A stretch of DNA of 17,626 bases from Candidatus Poribacteria bacterium (GTDB lineage Bacteria; Poribacteria; DTPJ01; WJIO01), in contig WJIO01000040.1 of NCBI GenBank assembly GCA_014730235.1, forward strand, positions 1-17,626. The letters run 5' to 3'. Made by a program: the position numbers and the translations under genes. Below, one piece after another: positions 8,282-16,789 of the stretch (the first letter of the stretch is position 1; the number at the start of each line of letters is the position of its first letter). Below the pieces are notes generated by a model, which saw only the letters and a program-made list of their open reading frames with translations, had not been told where the DNA came from and made no database searches.

Positions 8282-9205
8282 CTATTTTTCCCACGCCATA
8301 ACTACACAATCCACGCCCTTGCGATTTACGGGCAGATCCAGATAGCAGGTAAGTTCCAGGGAATCGGCCTCATGTCTTAGAATTCCCCCCTGCCAGTCTA
8401 TGCAGAGCATGGATATTCTGCATCCCGGCTTTGCAACCCGGTGCATTTCCCGGAGTGCATGTTTTACCAGATAGTCGGTCTCCTCATGATAGGGAGGTTC
8501 AGTGGCAATTGCGTCAAAGGTTTCTGGTTTAAAGGGTAAACAGGCAGCATCGGCTACAGAGTGGTAATCGGCGATATGGTCCAGGCCATGTCTGAGGAAA
8601 TCGTCGGAATCGGTACTGAATACCCGATAGTTATTTGGAAAGGCCTCCAGAATAATCCCTCCGACACCGGCGAAGGGATCGAGAAAATTTTTATTTTCTC
8701 CTGGGGTAAATACCAGATTTGTCAGCAACCTCGCATCGCAAACTGGCAATCCCCGACGGCTCAGTAATCCACCATCGCCTCGGTATCCCCGGATAAATTT
8801 TACCTCACCCTCACAAATCTCCAGCATAAACTTTCTTCGGTCAGGTGCAAGCTTCCGTATACGTCTTTTGTCCTCTTCATATAGACGCACCAGCTTGTAA
8901 TAATCCCGCTTCCACTTTACCAGTTGCCTTCGGGATCGTTGTCTTGGGTTGGCAAGGGCTTCGGCAGGTTCCAGCATGTCCACAGCTTCTGTATAACCTA
9001 ACCTTTGCATTCGATCAACGGCATCGTCAATATGCTTCTGTGGTATATCTACCCAGAACACCTGACCTTTTTCCGACAAAGGCCCTCCTGATGGAATAAA
9101 TACACCCATATCCCGAAACAGGCACGATACCTCCATAATCGCCGCCTGTCGTGCTTTGCTTCGTGCTTTGCGTATGTAAAAAACCAGATGAATTATATCA
9201 GCCAA
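8282..9205 (-). CDS. UPF0020/Trm11-like methyltransferase with EPPY motif
   Basis: A 307-residue protein. The C-terminal half is a SAM-dependent methyltransferase: LPVCDARLLTNLV (153-165) precedes motif I DPFAGVGGI (176-184), then STDSD (197-201) ends the second strand, and motif IV is EPPY (236-239), with glutamate where Asp/Asn/Ser is usual. The order and the helix before motif I match Trm11/UPF0020 enzymes. The N-terminal half (1-130) is not a clear THUMP domain and ends in a very basic segment (NPRQRSRRQLVKWKRDYY, about 86-103), suggesting RNA binding. The start is TTG 9205, overlapping the LOG gene end by eight bases, with AAAGGA five bases upstream; no ATG fits better. It is the last gene of the tgt operon. 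Target RNA or DNA is unknown. Confidence 0.75.
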   Translation of the reverse strand: MADIIHLVFYIRKARSKARQAAIMEVSCLFRDMGVFIPSGGPLSEKGQVFWVDIPQKHIDDAVDRMQRLGYTEAVDMLEPAEALANPRQRSRRQLVKWKRDYYKLVRLYEEDKRRIRKLAPDRRKFMLEICEGEVKFIRGYRGDGGLLSRRGLPVCDARLLTNLVFTPGENKNFLDPFAGVGGIILEAFPNNYRVFSTDSDDFLRHGLDHIADYHSVADAACLPFKPETFDAIATEPPYHEETDYLVKHALREMHRVAKPGCRISMLCIDWQGGILRHEADSLELTCYLDLPVNRKGVDCVVMAWEK

Positions 9206-9728
9206 GGGTTTCCTTTAAAATTTCCACAGCCTGTTCTGGAGTATCTACCATAATCAATAAATCCTTGCTGCTTTTCTTTATCATCAGTTGGTCAATGATG
9301 CCATCAATGGCATTTTTCCAAGCCTCACCGATTAGTATTATAGGTTTCTTTATTTCTTTTACCGCGTTCAAAACCCAGACAAAGGTCATCTCAGAAAGAG
9401 TTCCAATACCACCTTCCAACACGACATAGGCATCAGCAACCATAGCCAGCATCATCATGCGTTCCATATAATTATCGGCCTGCCTTTGGATTATCGTCCA
9501 TTCGCTTGGTTTCTTGCGGAAAGTTTTTACTGTTATACCTATAGTTTTACCATCGGCTTCCACAGCACCTTTAGCCGCTGCATCCATAGTGCCGCTGTAT
9601 CCTCCGTTGCATACAGCAAAGCCAGCCTGAGCCAGGAGCTTACCCAGTAGATATGCCTCTTTATAACGTCGGCTGAGTTTTGACGCTTTTGAACTGCCAA
9701 ATATCGTTATTACTTTTTGATTATTCAT
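9198..9728 (-). CDS. LOG-family (TIGR00725-like) phosphoribohydrolase-like protein
   Basis: A 176-residue cytoplasmic Rossmann-like protein of the LOG ('lonely guy', formerly lysine-decarboxylase-like) family. It has IFGSS near the start, NGGYSGTM (41-48), arginine 90 in YMERMMM, and EGGIGTLSEM (105-114). This last matches the PGGxGTxxE family motif except that glutamate replaces proline. R90 and E113 occupy the places of the catalytic Arg and Glu. Known LOG enzymes cleave the N-glycosidic bond of cytokinin- or AMP-type nucleotides; many bacterial relatives have untested substrates. It begins eight bases after the giant beta-helix gene and overlaps the following methyltransferase, so it belongs to the tgt operon. 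The ribosome site is weak (AGGA three bases before ATG), suggesting coupling. Confidence 0.85.
   Translation of the reverse strand: MNNQKVITIFGSSKASKLSRRYKEAYLLGKLLAQAGFAVCNGGYSGTMDAAAKGAVEADGKTIGITVKTFRKKPSEWTIIQRQADNYMERMMMLAMVADAYVVLEGGIGTLSEMTFVWVLNAVKEIKKPIILIGEAWKNAIDGIIDQLMIKKSSKDLLIMVDTPEQAVEILKETLG
9211..9216 (-). promoter_or_regulatory. Ribosome binding site supporting TTG start of methyltransferase
   Basis: On the minus strand AAAGGA (9211-9216) is followed five bases later by TTG 9205-9203. The site lies within the 3' end of the LOG-family gene, and the two reading frames overlap by eight bases, consistent with translational coupling. Confidence 0.55.
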
Positions 9729-9736
9729 AATCCTGA

Positions 9737-12700
9737 TTAAGGCTCTATCGTCCAGAGTAAATCTATATCTGAATAAATCATATAGCCTTTGTCTGGCTCT
9801 AAACTCTGTATCTCATTTATAGGAATAGGAGAATCAAATATTGTCTTTGACCAGGTTTTACCCAGGTTATTGAATGTATAAAAAGCTGAAACATCGGCGC
9901 TTAAAATATCCCCAATATTTACGTTAAAAGCGGAATCGACAGAGTTCCAACCCGGTAACAAACGTATCACATTATTTTCAACTATCCTTCCTATAAAGCT
10001 CAATACAGCTTCCTGCCGCATATCAAACCAATAGCCCCTACCAGACTCCAGGTTCTCAAGGGTATTATTATTCCTATCCGGTATGTAGCTAAGCCATGAT
10101 CCCGAAGTGTTGTCATAAGTCCATACAGCCCTGTATGATTCCGTTATAGATATTAGTAAATTACTAATTTCACTGTTTACCGGATCAAGGCTGAAAGATA
10201 TGTAATTCCACCCCTGATAAAGGTTTAAGTCCTTCCTTATCAATGATAAGTCAACAGTTATACCATCGGAAAAACCCGTTTCAGAAAATAATCCTGCCAG
10301 GTTTTTTGCCCTGACGGATATATAATATGTCTGACCATCAGTCAGGATAAGCCCATCAATTAACACTTCAGTAGCATCACCGGCATTGAACCAGTTACGA
10401 ACATCATCTATCCCTGGTTGCGTCCCCACAGCATATTCATAGTGAGAAAAACCCGATTCCAAATCCTGTGAAGGTGTTATCCATACATACAGTTCATCCG
10501 CAGAATCAGTATAGACACCGCTGTCATATACCACAGGCTTTGTGGGTCCAGTCTTATCAATATCTATCTCCTGTAGCTTATCCTCCTCCACATATCCCGC
10601 GTTGTCCTCAGAGCGATAATACACAGTAGAGCCTGAAATGACGAAGGGTACGGTATAATCCAGCCATTCGCCGTCGTTGATTCGATACTGAGTCTTTTTG
10701 ACGCCGGATATTTCATCCTCGGCAGTAAGGGTGACAGTTACGTCGGACAGATACCAGCCATTTTCTCCTTCAGTTCCCTCAAGTTCGATAGTGGTAACAG
10801 GGGGATTGGAGTCAACGGTTATACCGTCGGAAATGGATGCATCTGAGAGCAGACCTGCGTTGTTCTTGCCCTTGACGCTGACATAATAAGTCTGGCCTTC
10901 GTCAAGCTCTATGCCCTCCACATTTACCAGATCCCCCATACCCAGCCATGTCCAGTCAAGAACATCATTCTCACCGGATATTAATCCTACAGCATACATG
11001 TAACCCATTATACCCGATTCTACATCTTCCGAATGTGTCCATGATATGGTAATCTGGGCCGAAGAATTTATATATCCACCTCCGTCGTTGACTACAGGCG
11101 CAGAAGGAGGCGTCTTGTCTATATTTATATCAAGGGATTTTTCATCCTCAATATACCCGGCATTGTCCTCAGAATAATAATAAATTGTAGAACCTGAAAC
11201 TACAAAGGGTTCGGAGTAATCAATCCAGTCTCCATCATTGATTCGATATTGAGTCTTTTTGATACCAGAGACTTCATCTTCGGCATTAAGGGTGGCGGTT
11301 ACATCGGACAGATACCAGCCATTTTCCCCTTCCGTTCCCTCAATCTTGACAGTTGTAACAGGTGGATTGGAGTCAACAGTTATGCCGTCGGAACTGGCTA
11401 TATCCGAAAGCAGACCTGCGTTATTTTTGCCCCTGACGCTGGCATAATAAGTCTGGCTTTCATCAAGCTCTATTGCACTTTCCATAGAATTCACCATACC
11501 TACCCATGTCCAGCCCAAAACATCACTTCCGCCGGGTGTTGTGCCTATGGCATACATATATCCCGTTATGCCTGATCCTGTATCCTCTGAATCTGTCCAT
11601 GATATGATAACCAGGTTTGATGAATTTATGTAATCACCTTCGTCACTGACCTCAGGTGCAGTAGGCGGAGTTTTATCTATGTTTATAACCTGGGATTTTT
11701 CGTCTTCCAGATTACCAACATTGTCCTCTGATTTATAATAGACAGTAGATCCTGTAATATTAAAAGACTCAGTATAAACCAACCATTCTCCATCATTGAT
11801 TTTATATTGTGTTTCTTTTACACCAGAGACTTCATCCCATGCCGTAAGAGTTACCTCAACGTCTGATGTCCACCAGCCGTTTTGCCCTTGCTGACCTGAA
11901 AGCTGGATGGTGGTCTCAGGAGGAACAGTATCAACAGATATACCATCGGTGCTAGAGGTAAATGAAAATATACCAGCTTCATTTTTCGCCCTTACATTGA
12001 CATAATAAATCTCTCCATCCGCCAAATCCAAACCTGTTATATCTTTTTCCAGCACCAGACCTGCTGAAGTCCAGTCCATTACATCTGTTGAACCGGCAGA
12101 TTTACCCACAGAGATTTTATAATCTGCGATCTCCGATTCTTCATCCAGGGATTCTGTCCATGATACACTTAAAGTATCAGAAGCAGTATAATCTCCCTCA
12201 TCAGTAATAACAGGCATGGAGGGTCTTTTTGTATCTACTTTTACAGTCAGGGATTTTTCTTCCTCTGTATTACCTATATTATCCATAGATTTATAATATA
12301 TTACCGAACCGGATACAACAAAAGGTTCTGTATAAGTTGTCCAGCTACCTTCGTTTATCTTATATTGGATGTTATTAACCCCTGAATATTCATCAAAAGC
12401 CGAGAGGGTTACGGTTACATTTGATATATACCAGCCGTTTTCCCCCTCAGTTCCAACCAGTTGGACAGATGTAACCGGTGGGGTTATATCAACGGTTATA
12501 CCATCATCCACATCAACATCCGAAAACAATCCTGCGCTATTTTTTGCCCTTACCGCAGAATAATATGTAACGCCGCCAGTAAGATCAAGCCCATCAGCAA
12601 TAACGCTGGTATCAGTTCCCACTGAAGTCCATCCCCGGACATCGGTTCCGCCGGAAGTCGTTCCTATGGCATACTGATATTCGGCAAGACCTGATTCACC

Positions 12701-14644
12701 ATCATTGGATTCCGTCCAGGATATGCTGAGTTCTGTGGTAGAATTTGTAAAATCATCGTGTTCTGCAATATTGGGTTTAGTTGGGCCCGTTTTATCTATA
12801 TTCAGGGTTTCTGTTTTAAAGGATTCTGTATTTCCCGCGTTATCCTCAGCCCTGTATTTGATCGTAGAGCCAGTAACAATAAAGGGGTTGTCATATTCCA
12901 GCCAACCCTGATCGTTGATCTGATAATATATCTTCCATACACCTGAAAGATTATCTGTAGCGGAGAGGCTAACTTTCACATTTGATATATACCATCCATT
13001 TTCGCCGGATGTGCCGTCCAGAACGGCCGTTGTTTCGGGTGCTGTGCTGTCTATAGTAAAATTGCCGTTGCTGGTATCTTCCGTAATGGTTTCCATGCTG
13101 GCATCTTTTGCAATAACTTTGACTTTAACGCCGTCGGAATCTTCACTGGCTACAGGCTGCCACATATACGAACCGTCATCGTCAGTGCTGTTTACGACGG
13201 TTTTGTTATATGAAGAACCACCGTCGGTGGAATAGAGTATCTGTATGCTCTGTATGCCGCTTCCCTGGGATTGCCATGTTATTTCCCGATCCGAGCCGCC
13301 TTTCCATATTTCCTCTCCGTTGGGTGATAAAACCATAACGGTTGCAGAGGGTTCACCCAGGGTGTTTTCATAAGCACCCATATCAGGGGATGAACCAATC
13401 GGAGTTGGGCGTAGGGTGCCTTCAATATCCTGATCAGGCATATCAGCGACTGTGCTTCCTGCACCTATACACGGGCTTATATCTTTAAGACTATAGCCGG
13501 TAAATTCGGGATCAGCATCAATGTTACCTGTATTCCAGTTAAGGGTTCCACCATCTTCAATTACAACGCCGGATTGGCCACCTTCCACATCCGAATATGA
13601 TATGGTTGCAGAACAGGGCGGCTCTGAATCGTCAATATCATAAAACGGTAAAAAATGTATGGATGTAGGCGGATCAGGGCTTAAAAATATCTCCTGCGGC
13701 GGATTATCCCAGAGTATTGTATTTTCAATAGTTGGGTGACAATCACCGTAACAGTGAATTCCTCCACTTCCGGAGCTTGTGTTGTTGGATATGGTATTAT
13801 TGATCAATTTTGGGGATGAATGTAATGTTATATTAACAGCCGAACCTTCATCACCGGAATTATAAACGATCACATTATTGGCAATTAACGGAGATGAGTA
13901 TTCTATACAGCGAATACCACCACCTCCCAGATCAGCCGAATTATACATTATGGTATTATTGGTTATTTCAGGATCTGACAAATGAGCGCATGATATTCCT
14001 CCGCCGTATCCTGTAACGTTGTTAAGAGTAATTACATTGCCATCTATTACAGGATCACTTATAGAGTTACAGCGGATTCCCCCGCCCACCACAGCCACAT
14101 TCTCCTGGATCGTGTTGTTGGTTATAGTCGGCGAAGAACGGTCATCACAACGAATACCCCCGCCAGCATTTTCAGCCCAGTTATCTATTATTATATTATT
14201 ATTTATTGTGGGAGATGATTCGTTGATACATTCAACAGCACCTCCACATCCTGCGGGCCAATCGCCTGTAACCCTACCGTTGGTTATGGTAAAGCCTTCC
14301 AGAACAGAATTTTCATCCTCACCACTGGAAAACTGAAAGGCCCGACCGCTGTCCTGACAATCTATAATACAGTCATCCGGGCCGTTTTGGGACTTGACGG
14401 TGATGGCCTTACCTGCGAAATCCATATCTCGGTTCTGCTCCCCGGTGTATGTGCCGTCCAGCACCATCACCGTATCGCCATTAACGGCTGCATCTATACC
14501 CTCCTGTATATATCGATAGGGATTGGCAAAGGAGCCATCCCAAGGGCCTGCGTTGTTGGCATCGTCAACATATATAATATCTGCATAAACACCTCCAGCC
14601 GTTATGGATATCAATATTATTATATATATAAATACAGATTTCAT
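9737..14644 (-). CDS. Giant secreted beta-helix + OmpL47/FN3-repeat protein
   Basis: A 1635-residue protein. A signal peptide (1-21, ending VYA) is followed by IYVDDANNAGPWDGS and a YIQEGIDAA segment typical of DUF1565/pectate-lyase-like helices. Residues about 140-315 are a right-handed beta-helix of 26-27-residue coils (SSPTITNNTI, GGGIRC), closed by a PCIGAGS...DMGAYE segment (391-425). An Ig-like domain (about 435-530, LSPNGEEIWKGGS) leads to five alternating pairs of OmpL47-like (ENGWY...SG...GSTIYY...DNAGN) and FN3-like (SISWTES...YAIGT...YYSVRAKN.AGL.S) units, residues about 539-1468. Two C-terminal modules begin YQGWNYISFS (about 1475) and LPGWNSVDSAF (about 1565). It is probably exported and surface-exposed, possibly binding or cutting polysaccharide; no catalytic residues can be assigned. 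GGAGGT (14648-14653) supports the start. The upstream lipoprotein gene ends 27 bases before it. Confidence 0.9.
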   Translation of the reverse strand: MKSVFIYIIILISITAGGVYADIIYVDDANNAGPWDGSFANPYRYIQEGIDAAVNGDTVMVLDGTYTGEQNRDMDFAGKAITVKSQNGPDDCIIDCQDSGRAFQFSSGEDENSVLEGFTITNGRVTGDWPAGCGGAVECINESSPTINNNIIIDNWAENAGGGIRCDDRSSPTITNNTIQENVAVVGGGIRCNSISDPVIDGNVITLNNVTGYGGGISCAHLSDPEITNNTIMYNSADLGGGGIRCIEYSSPLIANNVIVYNSGDEGSAVNITLHSSPKLINNTISNNTSSGSGGIHCYGDCHPTIENTILWDNPPQEIFLSPDPPTSIHFLPFYDIDDSEPPCSATISYSDVEGGQSGVVIEDGGTLNWNTGNIDADPEFTGYSLKDISPCIGAGSTVADMPDQDIEGTLRPTPIGSSPDMGAYENTLGEPSATVMVLSPNGEEIWKGGSDREITWQSQGSGIQSIQILYSTDGGSSYNKTVVNSTDDDGSYMWQPVASEDSDGVKVKVIAKDASMETITEDTSNGNFTIDSTAPETTAVLDGTSGENGWYISNVKVSLSATDNLSGVWKIYYQINDQGWLEYDNPFIVTGSTIKYRAEDNAGNTESFKTETLNIDKTGPTKPNIAEHDDFTNSTTELSISWTESNDGESGLAEYQYAIGTTSGGTDVRGWTSVGTDTSVIADGLDLTGGVTYYSAVRAKNSAGLFSDVDVDDGITVDITPPVTSVQLVGTEGENGWYISNVTVTLSAFDEYSGVNNIQYKINEGSWTTYTEPFVVSGSVIYYKSMDNIGNTEEEKSLTVKVDTKRPSMPVITDEGDYTASDTLSVSWTESLDEESEIADYKISVGKSAGSTDVMDWTSAGLVLEKDITGLDLADGEIYYVNVRAKNEAGIFSFTSSTDGISVDTVPPETTIQLSGQQGQNGWWTSDVEVTLTAWDEVSGVKETQYKINDGEWLVYTESFNITGSTVYYKSEDNVGNLEDEKSQVINIDKTPPTAPEVSDEGDYINSSNLVIISWTDSEDTGSGITGYMYAIGTTPGGSDVLGWTWVGMVNSMESAIELDESQTYYASVRGKNNAGLLSDIASSDGITVDSNPPVTTVKIEGTEGENGWYLSDVTATLNAEDEVSGIKKTQYRINDGDWIDYSEPFVVSGSTIYYYSEDNAGYIEDEKSLDINIDKTPPSAPVVNDGGGYINSSAQITISWTHSEDVESGIMGYMYAVGLISGENDVLDWTWLGMGDLVNVEGIELDEGQTYYVSVKGKNNAGLLSDASISDGITVDSNPPVTTIELEGTEGENGWYLSDVTVTLTAEDEISGVKKTQYRINDGEWLDYTVPFVISGSTVYYRSEDNAGYVEEDKLQEIDIDKTGPTKPVVYDSGVYTDSADELYVWITPSQDLESGFSHYEYAVGTQPGIDDVRNWFNAGDATEVLIDGLILTDGQTYYISVRAKNLAGLFSETGFSDGITVDLSLIRKDLNLYQGWNYISFSLDPVNSEISNLLISITESYRAVWTYDNTSGSWLSYIPDRNNNTLENLESGRGYWFDMRQEAVLSFIGRIVENNVIRLLPGWNSVDSAFNVNIGDILSADVSAFYTFNNLGKTWSKTIFDSPIPINEIQSLEPDKGYMIYSDIDLLWTIEP
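10245..13030 (-). repeat. Five tandem OmpL47+FN3 repeat units of 558-561 bp
   Basis: Aligned landmarks in the WY-S-D/N-V strand lie at 10742, 11303, 11861, 12419 and 12980, giving periods of 561, 558, 558 and 561 bases (186-187 residues). Units 4 and 5 (about 10450-11560) are similar in DNA over long runs, for example GACAGATACCAGCCATTTT in both, while units 1 and 2 are more diverged. This points to recent duplication at the 3' side of the gene. The array is coding and in frame throughout. Confidence 0.85.
13710..14230 (-). repeat. Beta-helix coil repeats with cysteine ladder
   Basis: Seven coils begin with S-[SD]-P or HP at residues 143, 170, 196, 223, 250, 276 and 303, spaced 26-27 residues (78-81 bases). 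Each carries an N-N-x-I turn. Coils end in GG[GA]-[IV]-x-C, with cysteines at 139, 166, 192, 219, 246 and 298; the coil before 276 lacks the cysteine. They should stack as one face of a parallel beta-helix. Confidence 0.75.
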
Positions 14645-14671
14645 TTTACCTCCATTAAAGATTATGGATCA

Positions 14672-15418
14672 CTACTGTTGTGGATCAGAAGTACCAATAA
14701 CGCCGTCAAGCCTTGCTTCCTGCATTAACCAGCCGTTTTCTACTCTATCGCCGGGAATTATTACAAAGGTTATCATATAGCGACCCGGTCTGGTGATAAC
14801 GTTTGATACATCCAGGTTCCTGATAGTTATAACATCTGTGGAAGGCTGTTCGCCGCCTATGGCCATATTATCCAGAACGACAGTCTGATTAACATATATG
14901 CTGAGAAAAGCGTCATTTCTATCCATATCCTGGACTATTTCATAATGTATAAACACCTTGCCAGTTTCTATTGACTTAACGTTTACATCATAGGCCAACT
15001 CGTCTTCGTAAGACGTTGAGGGCCAGTGGGTATCCCTGTCCATAATTATAGACTCTACATCCTGCTGACTGACGTTGATTTCAATAGTCTTTTCATCGGA
15101 AATAACCCCGTCACTTACTCTAAGATTGATAGAATAAACTCCGGGACTGTCGGGTGCGATATATGTGGCTCTATTGTCATCCCCTTGTATTGTTCCACCA
15201 GTCGCGCTCCATTTATAGAGTAAGACAGTCTCATCGCCGGTATAATCAACCAACGCCTGTATAGTTGCGGTTCCCCCTGTGCTCATTGATGATTGGGAAG
15301 CGTCCAGGGATATTATATCCAGGGTTTCAACGAATATAGGCAAATCCTCGCCGCAGCCAACAATAATAACCATAGCAAGCAAACATATAACAAGGGCGAC
15401 ATTAAATTTGTTTTTCAT
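14672..15418 (-). CDS. PKD/Ig-like lipoprotein
   Basis: A 248-residue protein with a lipoprotein signal peptide: basic start, hydrophobic core 8-20, lipobox IVGC with cysteine 22, followed by GED. Aspartate is not at +2, so outer-membrane sorting is plausible. Residues about 35-115 form a PKD/Ig-like domain (GGTATIQALVDYTGDE, then YKWSATGGTI and GVYSINLRVSDG). Residues about 120-245 are a second beta-rich domain (FIHYEIVQDMDRNDAFLSIY, then GRYMITFVII) that I cannot assign. AGAGGT upstream of ATG 15418 supports the start. It lies between tgt (11 bases) and the giant beta-helix gene (27 bases), so it may be the membrane-anchored partner of that secreted protein; this is inference from order and shared Ig-type modules. 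Confidence 0.85.
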   Translation of the reverse strand: MKNKFNVALVICLLAMVIIVGCGEDLPIFVETLDIISLDASQSSMSTGGTATIQALVDYTGDETVLLYKWSATGGTIQGDDNRATYIAPDSPGVYSINLRVSDGVISDEKTIEINVSQQDVESIIMDRDTHWPSTSYEDELAYDVNVKSIETGKVFIHYEIVQDMDRNDAFLSIYVNQTVVLDNMAIGGEQPSTDVITIRNLDVSNVITRPGRYMITFVIIPGDRVENGWLMQEARLDGVIGTSDPQQ

Positions 15419-15429
15419 AAGATACCTCT

Positions 15430-16689
<1,260 letters not shown>

Positions 16690-16707
16690 TTAGATTGAAA
16701 GATTTAG

Positions 16708-16734
16708 TTTTGGTCATGACTATAAGAACCAAAA
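16708..16734. promoter_or_regulatory. Inverted repeat upstream of beta-hydroxyacid dehydrogenase
   Basis: TTTTGGT (16708-16714) and ACCAAAA (16728-16734) are perfect inverted copies separated by 13 bases, between the divergent tgt and dehydrogenase genes. It could be an operator or a small hairpin. The stem is short and AT-rich, so chance is possible. I found no convincing promoter for the rightward gene. Confidence 0.25.
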
Positions 16735-16789
16735 ACCTTTATATGTTAAATTTAATAAAACCAGGTTCATTAAACAGGTATATTCAGAC

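Noticed and set aside
10698-12563. Plus-strand open frames recurring about every 560 bases (around 10698, 11259 and 12369)
   Set aside because: They recur with the OmpL47/FN3 repeat and lie antisense to it, so they are shadows of the repeated coding sequence with no ribosome sites.
10245-13030. Regular repeats considered as a CRISPR-like or satellite array
   Set aside because: The period of 558-561 bases keeps frame within one coding sequence and encodes recognisable domains.
13011-14336. Several plus-strand frames of 60-105 codons in the beta-helix region
   Set aside because: Antisense to a protein with strong family motifs; compositions are low-complexity mirrors of the coding repeats.
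16695-16726. TTGAAA and TATAAG as a promoter for the beta-hydroxyacid dehydrogenase
   Set aside because: The 20-base spacer is too long for a usual sigma70 promoter.
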